From contig CAMBNY010000007.1 in assembly GCA_945869165.1 (NCBI GenBank), forward strand, positions 1 through 64,000: a stretch of 64,000 nt of DNA, given 5' to 3'. Below are positions 8,440-17,664 of the stretch, piece after piece. Positions within the stretch are counted from its first letter, which is position 1, and each line of letters opens with the position of its first letter. The notes below the pieces were generated by a model, which was not told the origin of the DNA, did not search any database, and worked only from the letters and a program-made list of their open reading frames with translations. Origin of the DNA: Comamonas sp. lk (GTDB taxonomy: Bacteria; Pseudomonadota; Gammaproteobacteria; Burkholderiales; Burkholderiaceae_C). Made by a program: the position numbers and the translations under genes.

Positions 8440-9441
8440 TCAATCGGCCTTGATGTTGGCATCTTTCGCCAGTTTGATCCATTTGGGTACTTCGGCTGCA
8501 ATGGTTTTGGCCAGTGCTTCGGGCGTACCGCCCACCGCATCGGCGCCTTGCTCCAGCAACTGGGCGCGGATGGCCGGCTCGGCCAGCACGGTGTTCAGCG
8601 CTTTGTTGAGTTTGTCGATGATGGCGCGCGGCGTTTTGGCCGGTACCAGCATGGCGTACCAGGAGTCCACTTCAAAGTCGGGCACACCGGCCTCTTGCAT
8701 CGTAGGAACATCCGGGAAAGCCGGGCTGCGCTTGACAGTAGAGACGGCTAAAGCGCGCAACTTGCCCGCTTTGACCTGCGCCGCTGCCGCAGGAATAGAC
8801 ACCCAGAGCAAGGGCACCTGACCGCCGATCACATCGGTCACTGCCGGGCCGCCGCCCCGGTAAGGAATGTGCGCCATTGGGGCCCCTGTTCGCAAGACCA
8901 TTAACTCGCCCGCCAAATGGCCGGGCGAACCATTGCCCACCGAGGCGAAAGAAAACTTGTCCGGTGCGGCCTTGGCCTGCGCCACCACATCGGCCACGCT
9001 GCGCACCGGCACCGCCATATTGGCCGCCAGCAATTGCGGCAGGGAAGCGACCAGACCTACCGGCTCAAAATCTTTGATGGTGTCAAAGGGCAGTTTGGGG
9101 AAGATGGCCGGGTTGATGGTGTGCGAACTCAGAGTAAACAACACGGTATAGCCATCGGGCGCGGACTTGGCGACGATATCGGTGCCCAGCGAACCCCCGG
9201 CGCCGCCTTTGTTGTCGATCACGATGGGCTGGCCCAAGGCTGCCTGCAGGCGCTGCTGCACGATACGCGCCACCACGTCGGTACCGCCGCCGGGCGGATA
9301 AGGCACCACGAACTTGATGGGTTTTTCGGGGTAAGCGGCTTGGGCCTGGGCGGCCAGCGGCGCGCCACATGCCAAGACGAAAGCCAAGGCAAGCGCCCAC
9401 ACAGAGCGTGGCTTGAACGAAAGACGGGAAATGGTGCGCAT
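8440..9441 (-). CDS. Tripartite tricarboxylate (Bug/TctC) family periplasmic solute-binding protein
   Basis: This is a periplasmic binding protein of 333 residues. A signal peptide of about 35 residues with a long Leu/Ala core ends at AQAQA. The mature protein opens with YPEKPIKFVVPYPPGGGTD, the Bug-family hallmark, followed by DNKGGAGGSLGTD and the family-typical segment HIPYRGGGPAVTDVIGGQVP. The start at 9441 gives the correct signal peptide. It is the first gene of the operon with the SauS- and SauT-like genes, so it probably captures the sulfonate (sulfoacetate is the inferred ligand). The TctA and TctB membrane subunits are not in the window, so uptake would need a partner elsewhere. Orphan Bug proteins are common in Burkholderiales. 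Confidence 0.88.
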   Translation of the reverse strand: MRTISRLSFKPRSVWALALAFVLACGAPLAAQAQAAYPEKPIKFVVPYPPGGGTDVVARIVQQRLQAALGQPIVIDNKGGAGGSLGTDIVAKSAPDGYTVLFTLSSHTINPAIFPKLPFDTIKDFEPVGLVASLPQLLAANMAVPVRSVADVVAQAKAAPDKFSFASVGNGSPGHLAGELMVLRTGAPMAHIPYRGGGPAVTDVIGGQVPLLWVSIPAAAAQVKAGKLRALAVSTVKRSPAFPDVPTMQEAGVPDFEVDSWYAMLVPAKTPRAIIDKLNKALNTVLAEPAIRAQLLEQGADAVGGTPEALAKTIAAEVPKWIKLAKDANIKAD

Positions 9442-9665
9442 GGTGTGTCTCCTTCTTGGTTGTGCTTGGGATCGCTGCCCAGTGCAGATTGTGCACCGGG
9501 CCCATGGGCTGGACCGGTTGGGCTGGGTAAAACCCGACAGCCACGATTGCACGGCCTATGGCACGGCGCTTGCGTACACAGTCACCAAGCCGCACAAAAT
9601 CGCCCGCGCAGCCTGTGAACGTCGCGGTTTTGACAGTGTGTCCCCTTTTTTGCCAGGAAACCGCC

Positions 9666-10433
9666 ATGACCGCCCGATTGCTCACCACCATCTTCACTTT
9701 ATCAAGTGCCATCGGCCGCTGGACCTGGGCGATCGCGCTGGCCCTGGGCCTGTCGGTCACTGGCATGCCCGGCGGCGCGTGGGCGGCCAGCACGACTGAC
9801 CTGAACCTCTCTAGCCTCAAGGCCAGCCACAGCTACACGCCCAGCCTGGGCGAGAGCCTGGAGCGCATCGTCACCAAGACCATGCCCAACAGCCCGCTGC
9901 GCGCCGATATTTTGGCCCACGCCTATGTCGCCCTGAACCCGCAAGCCTTCAGCAAGGCTGCACCGCTACGCACCCTGGGCACCGCCACGCTGCGAGTACC
10001 CAACCACAACCAGCTCATGCACATCGCACTTGCAAGCGGCATCGAAACGCAGCAGGCATTAGCGCCCAAAGCGGCCCCCGCGCCAGCCCCCGAGCGGCGG
10101 GAAAATTGGGTGCGCTACGCCGGCGGCCCCGTCAAAACCCCGGCCAAGGCCGACGCCGCCAGCGACGAGCGCCTCCACTGGGTCCGTTACCTGGGCGGCA
10201 CACTGGCGCGCGCCTTTAGCGACAGCCCGGCCCGCGCCGAAACCCAAAACTGGGTGCAATACCCAGCAGTAGCACGTGCTGAGACCCAGACCTGGGTGCA
10301 ATACCCAGCAGTAGCGCGGGTCGCACCTGCGCCTGCCGCCCCGCCCGAAGCCAGCATAGACACCAGCAAATGGGTGCGCTATGTGTCCAATCGACTCTAC
10401 CCGCAGCAGCAATTCGCGCAATTGTTCGACTAA
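9666..10433 (+). CDS. Secreted FimV-like protein with five WV(R/Q)Y repeats
   Basis: This 255-residue protein is not a family I can name. The start at 9666 is preceded by AGGAAA and gives a signal peptide ending AWA at residue 40. Residues 45-115 resemble the N-terminal module of FimV (a Leu-rich start, SLGESLERIV, then YVALNPQAFSKA and TLRVPNHNQLM). After an Ala/Pro linker come five short repeats with the core W-V-(R/Q)-Y at residues 148, 172, 196, 210 and 236. The third and fourth are identical over 13 of 14 residues and reflect a 42-bp tandem duplication. It lies on the same strand 350 bp before the minor pilin operon, so a pilus- or envelope-related role is plausible but unproven. Confidence 0.7.
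   Translation: MTARLLTTIFTLSSAIGRWTWAIALALGLSVTGMPGGAWAASTTDLNLSSLKASHSYTPSLGESLERIVTKTMPNSPLRADILAHAYVALNPQAFSKAAPLRTLGTATLRVPNHNQLMHIALASGIETQQALAPKAAPAPAPERRENWVRYAGGPVKTPAKADAASDERLHWVRYLGGTLARAFSDSPARAETQNWVQYPAVARAETQTWVQYPAVARVAPAPAAPPEASIDTSKWVRYVSNRLYPQQQFAQLFD
10236..10319 (+). repeat. Two tandem 42-bp repeats inside the FimV-like gene
   Basis: Units 10236-10277 and 10278-10319 encode AETQNWVQYPAVAR and AETQTWVQYPAVAR. The middle of the unit, from TGGGTGCAATAC to GCAGTAGC, is identical in DNA and only a few third positions differ. This indicates a recent in-frame duplication. Confidence 0.9.
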
Positions 10434-10783
10434 TGCTGCAGCCGCTACACGCGACGCTGAGCGCAGCGCAGCCCCATCGTAGCTAGCCGCTAGCCCAAAA
10501 GCCTGAAATCCTCGTCCATTGCCATGGCTTGGCGGCGTGGCGATGAATCCGCACTTCATTCACACAGAAAACCGCATCGATTCGCTGCGCTCGTAGCGAC
10601 GCTAGGGGGTTTCCAAGTGCTGAAATCGATTATTTACTGCATATTTGTTAACTATTACCTAAAAAACTAATTAATTTGTGCATAATAAAAGGGATTGAAA
10701 CACCTCCCGCACAAATTTCTGCTGCTGAACCCAACGCGCGTGGCCAGCGCAGTCAGCTTGATGCGGCGCATTAATTAGCACGC
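10434..10783. other. Intergenic stretch before the minor pilin operon
   Basis: No gene is visible in these 350 bp. The first 190 bp are GC-rich and featureless. The part from about 10621 to 10700 is much more AT-rich and includes CATAAT at 10681-10686. It is the likely promoter region for the pilin operon, but no convincing -35 element was found. Confidence 0.5.
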
Positions 10784-11344
10784 ATGCAACAACCTCATCG
10801 CCAGTCCGGAATGACACTCATAGAGCTCATGGTGGCCGTCGCCATTTTGGGTATCTTGTTGGCTATTGGGATTCCCAGCATGCGGGACATGAGCGAAACC
10901 GAAGCGTTACGCAGCCACACCAATACTTTTTTTAGCACCCTGCGCTACGCCCGCTCCGAAGCTATTCGCAACCGGGCGCAAGTGGTGATTTGCCCCAGCA
11001 ACAACAGCGAGAGCGCCAGCCCCAGTTGCTCCAACGGTGATGCCGACCCGTGGGAACCTGGTTGGATTATTTTTGTCAACCGTGATGGAGACCCCGATTA
11101 CAGCTTTGACATAGGGGCAGATACCTTGTTGCGTGTGCAAGGACCTATCACCACCAGTGGTGGCATTGCCAAACTATCCAGTCCCAATAAATTGGTGTAC
11201 CGCAGCACGGGCCTATTAAAAATTGGCGGTAGCAGTTCGTTTACCTTCAATACAAAAAGTATGAACCTGGCGCAAAAAAAGCGTATTTGCATTGCACTGT
11301 CTGGGCGGGCACGCATCTCAGCGAGTCTGGATGCGTGCACTTAA
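10784..11344 (+). CDS. fimT: Type IV pilus minor pilin, FimT/FimU (GspH) family
   Basis: This 186-residue minor pilin primes pilus assembly in the inner membrane. A short leader ends at Gly9, and the prepilin peptidase site is followed by MTLIELMVAVAILGILLAIG, with Glu5 of the mature protein in place. The GspH-type C-terminal domain includes RYARSEAIRNRAQVVICPS and GWIIFVNRDGD. Two late cysteines (in RICIA and LDACT) could form a disulfide. It is the first gene of fimT-pilV-pilW-pilX-pilY1-pilE, the usual betaproteobacterial order. Confidence 0.9.
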   Translation: MQQPHRQSGMTLIELMVAVAILGILLAIGIPSMRDMSETEALRSHTNTFFSTLRYARSEAIRNRAQVVICPSNNSESASPSCSNGDADPWEPGWIIFVNRDGDPDYSFDIGADTLLRVQGPITTSGGIAKLSSPNKLVYRSTGLLKIGGSSSFTFNTKSMNLAQKKRICIALSGRARISASLDACT

Positions 11345-11360
11345 GTGGCCTAAATACCTA

Positions 11361-11924
11361 ATGTTCGACCACCGCGCAACGCCCGTGAAAACTTTTTCTC
11401 GGTTCACCCACAAGTACCAAACCGGCGCCTCGATGCTCGAAGTGCTGATCGCCATATTGATTATGTCATTTGGCATTTCCGGCGCCGCGCTATTGATGGC
11501 GGCCACGATGCAGTACAACAAAACTTCGCAATACCAAATGGTAGCTTTGCAAATCGCCACACAACTGGCTGAAACTATGCGCGCCAATACCGATGGTTTT
11601 ATGGCAGATGCCTATGTCAAGACAAATACCTATTCTTCTAATCTGGCCCCCATACCGGTACCTAGCTGCGCGAATGCAGCAGCATGCAGTAGCACCGAAA
11701 TCGGCAGTATTGATAAAGCACAAATTGCCAATACGCTACGCCTAGCACTTCCCGGGGGCGACTTCAATGTCCAGCGCAATGGCACACGGGCCGATATCTG
11801 GATTATGTGGGTGGAGCCAAGCACCACGGCGTCCATGGCATTGGGCAGCGCCAATTGCCGGGCTGCGGCCATCAGCGCAAATGGCGAGCGACCGCGGTGT
11901 TTGTATATAAGGGCTGCGCTATGA
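11361..11924 (+). CDS. pilV: Type IV pilus minor pilin PilV
   Basis: This 187-residue minor pilin has a longer positively charged leader ending in KYQTG. The cleavage site is followed by ASMLEVLIAILIMSFGISGA, with the conserved Glu5. The rest is the PilV-type region (QIATQLAETMRANTDGF). The start at 11361 was chosen because it follows the fimT stop closely; a longer frame would run back into fimT. The stop overlaps the pilW start as ATGA. It is needed for minor pilin complex formation at the pilus tip. Confidence 0.88.
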   Translation: MFDHRATPVKTFSRFTHKYQTGASMLEVLIAILIMSFGISGAALLMAATMQYNKTSQYQMVALQIATQLAETMRANTDGFMADAYVKTNTYSSNLAPIPVPSCANAAACSSTEIGSIDKAQIANTLRLALPGGDFNVQRNGTRADIWIMWVEPSTTASMALGSANCRAAAISANGERPRCLYIRAAL

Positions 11925-12835
11925 AAAGCCCCGCAAACCAATCCAGCGCACAAAGCGGCTTTAGCCTGGTGGAGTTGCTGATCGCCATGGCCATCGGCCT
12001 GGTGCTACTGGGCGCCATCCTATCCATTTACATAGGTACCACGGTGGCAGGGCGGCAAAGTGACACGGTGTCGCGCATGAGCGAAGATGCTTCCATTGCA
12101 CTAGAAACCTTGGCAAGGCATATCCGCATGGCCGGGTATAGCCAACCGATGGTGACAGCGGGAGGCAATAGCGCCACGGTCAATGAACAAGAAGCGCAGA
12201 CTGTGGACAGTAATTTCGCGGGCGGCGGACTAAAAGGATGTGATGGTGGCTTCAGTCGCACGACGGACCCTTGGGATGCTCTGACCTGTACCAATACAAG
12301 TACGCAACCGGACGACATTGCAGTACGGTATGAAGGCGATAGCTTTAATACCGAGGCGGCAGGCGGCAATAACGCATCCGACTGCCTAGGCCAGGGGGTC
12401 GGGACCAATACCAACTCTGCGGTTAAGAGCGGTGTGCAATTCACCTTGGTGGAGGCACGATTTTTTGTCAGCGGAAATAATGAACTGAGTTGCGCGGGTA
12501 ATGGCCAGGCTAGTTTTATATCCCAGCCCTTAGTCGCTGGCGTCGAATTCATGCGTGTGCGCTATGGCATTGCGCGCGACAACACCGAAAGCCAGGTAAC
12601 TTCATTCGCGACGGCGGCAGAAATCAATGCACTGGGCGGCAATGCAGATCAGAACTGGGGCCGGGTGGTGGCGGTGCGCATTTGCATCCAAATGGTCAGC
12701 GCCAGCCAAGACCAGGACAAGTCCGTTCCTTATTACAACTGTGATGGCACCCTCACTACGCCCACAGACAAATACTTGCACCGCGCCTACAGCACTACGG
12801 TGAGTGTGCGAAACCGCACTGGGATTGCCCAATGA
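11921..12835 (+). CDS. pilW: Type IV pilus minor pilin PilW
   Basis: This 304-residue protein begins with a short leader, Gly, then FSLVELLIAMAIGLVLLGAI, the class III prepilin signature with Glu5. Next comes the PilW region (SRMSEDASIALETLARHIRM), which is strongly conserved in this family. The C-terminal part contains several cysteines. Its start overlaps the pilV stop and its stop overlaps the pilX start, both as ATGA, so translation of the four minor pilins is coupled. Confidence 0.9.
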   Translation: MKSPANQSSAQSGFSLVELLIAMAIGLVLLGAILSIYIGTTVAGRQSDTVSRMSEDASIALETLARHIRMAGYSQPMVTAGGNSATVNEQEAQTVDSNFAGGGLKGCDGGFSRTTDPWDALTCTNTSTQPDDIAVRYEGDSFNTEAAGGNNASDCLGQGVGTNTNSAVKSGVQFTLVEARFFVSGNNELSCAGNGQASFISQPLVAGVEFMRVRYGIARDNTESQVTSFATAAEINALGGNADQNWGRVVAVRICIQMVSASQDQDKSVPYYNCDGTLTTPTDKYLHRAYSTTVSVRNRTGIAQ

Positions 12836-13392
12836 CAGCGCTGCCTGCCCCTATGCAAAGGCGAGAACCCCGTGCGCAAGGCGAGCGCGGAATCGTCCTC
12901 TTACTGGTGCTGATCATTTTGGTCGTTCTGTCAGGCGCGGCCATTTGGGCTGCCAAGGCGTCCATATCGGGAGAGCAGGTAGCCAACAATATTCGCACTA
13001 GCGCCAATGTCACCGAATTGGCCGAGTTGGCTTTGCGCTACTGCGAAGACGCCGTCATCCAGAACAAGGCGGCCGTGATCCGCCTGCCCATTCCAGTAGA
13101 TGCCCCCAGCGATGCCTTGCCAAACGCCTGGCAAACCTTGACTAACTGGCCTACGAGTGCGGGCAAGACCAACCAAGTGCCTGAGGCGCAATTGCAAGAC
13201 GCGTTGGGCTATAGCCCAGCCCAAGCGCCGGTTTGCATGATTGAAGTATTGCGGCTTGCGCCCATTGATATGCAACGTATGCAAGGTTTTTTAATCACCG
13301 CACGCGGATTTTCGCAAGACTATGTGGAGGCCGCCAACGGTGCCATTACCTCTGGCACTGATGCCTGGGTCCAATCCATGATTCGTTTTTAG
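12832..13392 (+). CDS. pilX: Type IV pilus assembly protein PilX
   Basis: This 186-residue minor pilin has a leader rich in Arg ending in GERG. The hydrophobic segment IVLLLVLIILVVLSGAAIWA follows. As in many PilX/GspK-like proteins, position 5 is not glutamate. This fits a subunit that caps the tip complex instead of being stacked below another pilin. The remainder has a SISGEQVANNIRTSANVTEL stretch typical of PilX. The gene overlaps pilW by 4 bp and stops 9 bp before pilY1. Confidence 0.87.
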   Translation: MTALPAPMQRREPRAQGERGIVLLLVLIILVVLSGAAIWAAKASISGEQVANNIRTSANVTELAELALRYCEDAVIQNKAAVIRLPIPVDAPSDALPNAWQTLTNWPTSAGKTNQVPEAQLQDALGYSPAQAPVCMIEVLRLAPIDMQRMQGFLITARGFSQDYVEAANGAITSGTDAWVQSMIRF

Positions 13393-13401
13393 GAGCCAGC
13401 C

Positions 13402-16400
13402 ATGCACCAGCCCAATTACCTGACGCGCCTGGTGGCCTGCTGCGCGCTGTTAGCCGCAAATTTGCATGCCGAGCTTGCCACCTCGCCATTGACTACGCAA
13501 AGCTGGGTTGCACCTAATGTGATCGTGACGCTGGATGATTCACCCTCCATGAACGAGGAATGCATTCCCAGCGATCTGTGCATTGATGGAAACCTGAAAG
13601 TCGATTTTAAAGTCCTTGGTTTTAGCAGTGTCATGCGCTACCTTAAGTACGACAACCTCAACAACAGCGCAAATGCCAAGGCCATCGCAGGCATACCCTA
13701 CGGGGATAACCCTGTGTTTGGCGGCGTTACCACGTACGACGGCAATTTGTTGGCAGCACAAATGCGATCGGCAAGCACCAACCCGACTTACTACAACCCG
13801 AGAAAGCTCTATGTCCCATGGCCAAGCCAGGGGGGCTTGAATTTTGCTAACGCCGATCCCAAAAAGGCCTATTACGATCCGAGTGACCCGCGCATCACGC
13901 ATTCCGCGCAGGCCAACGCGGTATGGACTACGTCTTCAGACCTGCCCACCATTGACTTGACAGCAGAACTTACCATGCCGTTGAACATTTGCTCCACCGC
14001 ATTACTGGCGCAGTGCAATTCTTCGACACCTACATTCAAGCCCGCCCAATACTTCAACAAGCTAGACAGTGGCGACGGTACGCAACTCTCGGACTTCACA
14101 CAGGTTGTCATCTCCGCCAGCGGGAACCCGAATTTCAATAGGTCGCCGAATCGCACTGACTGCAGAGGCACTAATAAATGTACGCAAGCAGAAGAACTGC
14201 AAAATTTCGCTAATTGGTATAGCTATTACATGCCTGGTATGAGCGCTGGCGTATTGACCTACGACGCCAATAATTTGCTGGCCAGACAGATGCGTTCCGC
14301 TTCGAATAATTCGGCCTACTACAGCCCGCAACGGCGCTATATGCCTTGGCTTAGAGCAGACGGGACTTACTATCCACAAGCCAGCACACAGCAAGCGCGC
14401 TATGACCCCAACGATGATGCAAGTGAAACACTAGACCTTAGCGAGCAAATCACAGCTTCTACAAAATTTTGCACTGCCTTAGCCTGGTCAAAATGCCCAC
14501 CAAAAACCGAAACTTTTTATCCTGCGCAGTACTATATAAAGCGCGATGGAACCGACGGAACCAGCACGGACCACTATACCCAGGTCATTATTAACACCGG
14601 CAGTAGTTTCACCAAATATGCCGCTCGCACCGATTGTGCGGCAGGCGTTTGCACGCGCGCTGAAGAGTTGCAAAATTTCGCCAATTGGTTTACTTACTAC
14701 CGCACCAAATGGCTGACGGCCAAGGCCGTCATTTCGCAAACCTTCAAAGCGATCCCTGGAGAGGTTCGTTTAGGCTACGGCACGATCTCCAAGAACATAA
14801 ACAACAACCTGATTGATGGGGAGTTAACAGGTGTTCTGGAGCGCGGCGTCCGCCCGTTCAATGACACGGGAGTGAATAACACGGCACGCAGCGACTTTTA
14901 TAACTGGTTACTCAACCTCAATTTCACCACCAATGGTGCGGGCACGCCCTTACGCAGGGCCATGATTGAAGTGGGCAACTATTACATGCGTAATGACAAT
15001 GCAGGGCCTTGGGCAGAGATGCCGGGTGGTAGCGACACCACTGCCCACAAGGTATGCCGACGCGCTTTGCACCTCTTGATCACCGATGGTGCCTGGACTG
15101 ATGAAGATGCATCCAGATTAACTAACGTCAAGACTGGGCCAGGTAATCGCTCAGTTGCTACGGGCACGCTACTGGATGTGAACGTCGATGGGTCTGACCA
15201 GCCCCCTTTCAAGGACAATTATGCAAATACCTTGGCCGATGTGGCTATGTATTATTGGAAAACCAATTTAAGGTCCGACTTGACGGGAAGTGTCACCCCA
15301 CCGCAGTCCGAAAAAGACCTGGGCCGCAATGCCACGTGGCCGCATATGGTGAACTACACCATCGGCTTCGGAGTGGACGGAACACTTCGCAATCCCCAGG
15401 ATAGTGCGGCGTTGACAAATGGCACCGCATCATGGTCGCCTATTACAAGCGACGCCAGCAAGATCGATGATATGTGGCACGCCGCCTGGAACAGCGGTGG
15501 CAAGTCTTTTAACGCCATCGATCCCGGTTCTTTAAGCGTCTCCCTGGCTGAGGTGATCGAATCCATGAAAGAGCAAGTCGGGTCAGACGCTCCCTTGATT
15601 TTGCCCAGCCGCTTTGTCACTTCTAATTTTGTTTACATACCCTCGTATAAGAGCAAAACATGGTCAGGCGATTTGCTTGCCTACGCTTTTGATAGGAATA
15701 CGGGTGACCGGCTCAAGGATAGCGATGGAAAATACGCTGATGCAAGCTGGTCAGCAGCAAGTCGCTTAAAACTAATGAGCGCAGAGAACCGCAATATTTT
15801 TACTTTTGACGGCAGTAACCGCTTTGAGTTTACCTACGCAAGCCTCAATGCACACGGTTTGGTTTCGCGCCTGACCGCTAACAGCGCGAAAGCCGAGGAT
15901 TTGATCAATTACCTGCGTGGCGATAGCACATTTGAAGGCACAGAAGGTACAAGCTACCGCGCGCGTCCGGACGGTAAATTAGGCGATATTGTCAACTCGC
16001 CCCCCCTCTTGGTATCCGATGGGGAAGACGCTTCCTACGATTTCCTAAAGCCTCCCGCTTCAGGTGGTACCCGCGGCAGTTACCGGCAATTTCTGCTGGA
16101 CAAGAAGAAGCGCAAAGGCCTGGTGTTTGTAGGTGCCAATGATGGGATGCTGCATGCCTTTGATGCAGTAAACGGTGATGAAAAATTTGCGTATATTCCT
16201 AAAACAGTGCTTGGCGATTTGTATCGACTAAGTGCCACCGGGTATGTGCACCGCTATTATGTAGACGGTCCCTTGGTGGAGGCCGATGTCTATGACACTC
16301 GCGTCACGCCAAGTGACAGCGATACCGCTTGGCGCAATATCGTCGTAGGCACTGGGGGGGCAGGGGCGCGCAATATTTTTGCCATCAATGTACCTGTTAG

Positions 16401-17607
16401 GTCCAACGGCAATAGCAACACCGCCTACCCACCTGTGGCCAATGATATTTGGTGGGAAGTAAATAACAACGATCCGGGATTTGCAGAATTGGGCCATGTG
16501 CTGCAAAAACCCGAAGTGGGCATGATGCGCGACGGCAGGTGGGTAGTGGTAGTGGGCAACGGCTATGACAACGGCAATGGAAAGGCCAAGCTGTTCATCA
16601 TCAATGCCATTACCGGCGCTCTTATTAAAAGCCTTGGGGTAAACACCACAGGAATTAATGGCCTGGGCGGCGTACGCCTCGTGCTGGATTTAGAACGCCA
16701 AATCACGGCGGCCTATGCCGGAGACTTGCAGGGCAATCTTTGGAAATTTGATTTGTCGAGTGGAAACTCCAATGATTGGGGAGTAGGCTTTGGGGGCAAG
16801 CCTTTGTTTCAAGCCAAATACAACAATGTAACGACGCAGCCGATTACAGCAGCTCCCCTGTATCTTGCCCATCCGCAAGGTGGCAATCTGGTGGTGTTCG
16901 GTACAGGCAAATTGTTCGAAGTGGCGGACCAAAGTAACACCGAGAAGCAGACTTTGTATGCGGTTTGGGATAGGGTGTTGGCGGGCCAACCCTCAGGCAT
17001 TCAAGCAGCCACTGACTACATAGACACACCAATGGCAAGTGCCATGGTGTCACGCAGCAAGTTGGTAGGGCAAAGCATGTCGGCCATCTCCGGCACCAAT
17101 TTCTACAGTGCAACGAACTACCTAGTGAATTACCCTAGCAACCGCGGCTGGTTTATTGATCTCGATATGAATCCACCCGGATTGCGCATGGTATTCGCTC
17201 CTCAGATGGCCATAGGGAAAGTCTTCTTACAAACCTTGGCGCCACCCGGCAGTACAACAGACCCTTGCGCGGAGCTACGGGGTAAAAGCGTAAGCTTTAT
17301 CGTCAACCCATTTACTGGCAGCGCGTCGGCACCCACTTTTGATGTGAATGCGGACGGAAAAATTGATGCTGCCGATGCAAGTTACGCTTCGAATGCAGTT
17401 AATGCCGTGGCGGTGGCATCCGACGATATGAGCGGCGCCACCTTCAGCCATAAAGTGGGCTCTGGCGCGAATATTGCCGTGCTTACTACTGCATTCGCGC
17501 AAAGAACGGTTGCCGGAGCCCAAAAAAGCGCGTTGCGCCGCACTTGGAGGCAAATCATCAACCGTCCACGTCCCGTGGCGGTGGCCACGCCTGGAGTGGG
17601 CAACTAA
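13402..17607 (+). CDS. pilY1: Type IV pilus tip adhesin/biogenesis factor PilY1
   Basis: This 1401-residue secreted protein sits at the pilus tip and acts in adhesion and pilus extension. A signal peptide ends near residue 23. A von Willebrand-like segment carries a MIDAS motif, DDSPS (45-49). Residues about 111-277 and 286-434 are two copies of the same module (both start TYD-x-N and end EELQNFANW-x-x-YY). The C-terminal half holds the PilC/PilY beta-propeller (about 850-1220; VFVGANDGMLHAFDAVNGDE). A calcium-loop motif DVNADGKIDAAD is at 1314-1325. It is the fifth gene of the minor pilin operon. The family usually has one copy of the duplicated module, so the duplication is the odd feature. 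Confidence 0.93.
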   Translation: MHQPNYLTRLVACCALLAANLHAELATSPLTTQSWVAPNVIVTLDDSPSMNEECIPSDLCIDGNLKVDFKVLGFSSVMRYLKYDNLNNSANAKAIAGIPYGDNPVFGGVTTYDGNLLAAQMRSASTNPTYYNPRKLYVPWPSQGGLNFANADPKKAYYDPSDPRITHSAQANAVWTTSSDLPTIDLTAELTMPLNICSTALLAQCNSSTPTFKPAQYFNKLDSGDGTQLSDFTQVVISASGNPNFNRSPNRTDCRGTNKCTQAEELQNFANWYSYYMPGMSAGVLTYDANNLLARQMRSASNNSAYYSPQRRYMPWLRADGTYYPQASTQQARYDPNDDASETLDLSEQITASTKFCTALAWSKCPPKTETFYPAQYYIKRDGTDGTSTDHYTQVIINTGSSFTKYAARTDCAAGVCTRAEELQNFANWFTYYRTKWLTAKAVISQTFKAIPGEVRLGYGTISKNINNNLIDGELTGVLERGVRPFNDTGVNNTARSDFYNWLLNLNFTTNGAGTPLRRAMIEVGNYYMRNDNAGPWAEMPGGSDTTAHKVCRRALHLLITDGAWTDEDASRLTNVKTGPGNRSVATGTLLDVNVDGSDQPPFKDNYANTLADVAMYYWKTNLRSDLTGSVTPPQSEKDLGRNATWPHMVNYTIGFGVDGTLRNPQDSAALTNGTASWSPITSDASKIDDMWHAAWNSGGKSFNAIDPGSLSVSLAEVIESMKEQVGSDAPLILPSRFVTSNFVYIPSYKSKTWSGDLLAYAFDRNTGDRLKDSDGKYADASWSAASRLKLMSAENRNIFTFDGSNRFEFTYASLNAHGLVSRLTANSAKAEDLINYLRGDSTFEGTEGTSYRARPDGKLGDIVNSPPLLVSDGEDASYDFLKPPASGGTRGSYRQFLLDKKKRKGLVFVGANDGMLHAFDAVNGDEKFAYIPKTVLGDLYRLSATGYVHRYYVDGPLVEADVYDTRVTPSDSDTAWRNIVVGTGGAGARNIFAINVPVRSNGNSNTAYPPVANDIWWEVNNNDPGFAELGHVLQKPEVGMMRDGRWVVVVGNGYDNGNGKAKLFIINAITGALIKSLGVNTTGINGLGGVRLVLDLERQITAAYAGDLQGNLWKFDLSSGNSNDWGVGFGGKPLFQAKYNNVTTQPITAAPLYLAHPQGGNLVVFGTGKLFEVADQSNTEKQTLYAVWDRVLAGQPSGIQAATDYIDTPMASAMVSRSKLVGQSMSAISGTNFYSATNYLVNYPSNRGWFIDLDMNPPGLRMVFAPQMAIGKVFLQTLAPPGSTTDPCAELRGKSVSFIVNPFTGSASAPTFDVNADGKIDAADASYASNAVNAVAVASDDMSGATFSHKVGSGANIAVLTTAFAQRTVAGAQKSALRRTWRQIINRPRPVAVATPGVGN
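13732..14703 (+). repeat. Intragenic duplication of about 150 codons in pilY1
   Basis: Segment 13732-14232 encodes TYDGNLLAAQMRSAS through CTQAEELQNFANWYSYYM. Segment 14257-14703 encodes TYDANNLLARQMRSAS through CTRAEELQNFANWFTYYRT. The order of submotifs (QMRSAS, then PW, FxPAQY, TQV-I, RTDC and EELQNFANW) is the same in both, with clear divergence in between. It is an old duplication, not a recent one. Confidence 0.85.
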
Positions 17608-17664
17608 GCCCGCAATAGGCTTTATGCAAACCATTTTTTCGCTCTCTTTTTGCCCATCATCCCT

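Noticed and set aside
9630-9635. TTGACA 30 bp before the FimV-like gene
   Set aside because: No -10 match at 16-18 bp; likely chance.
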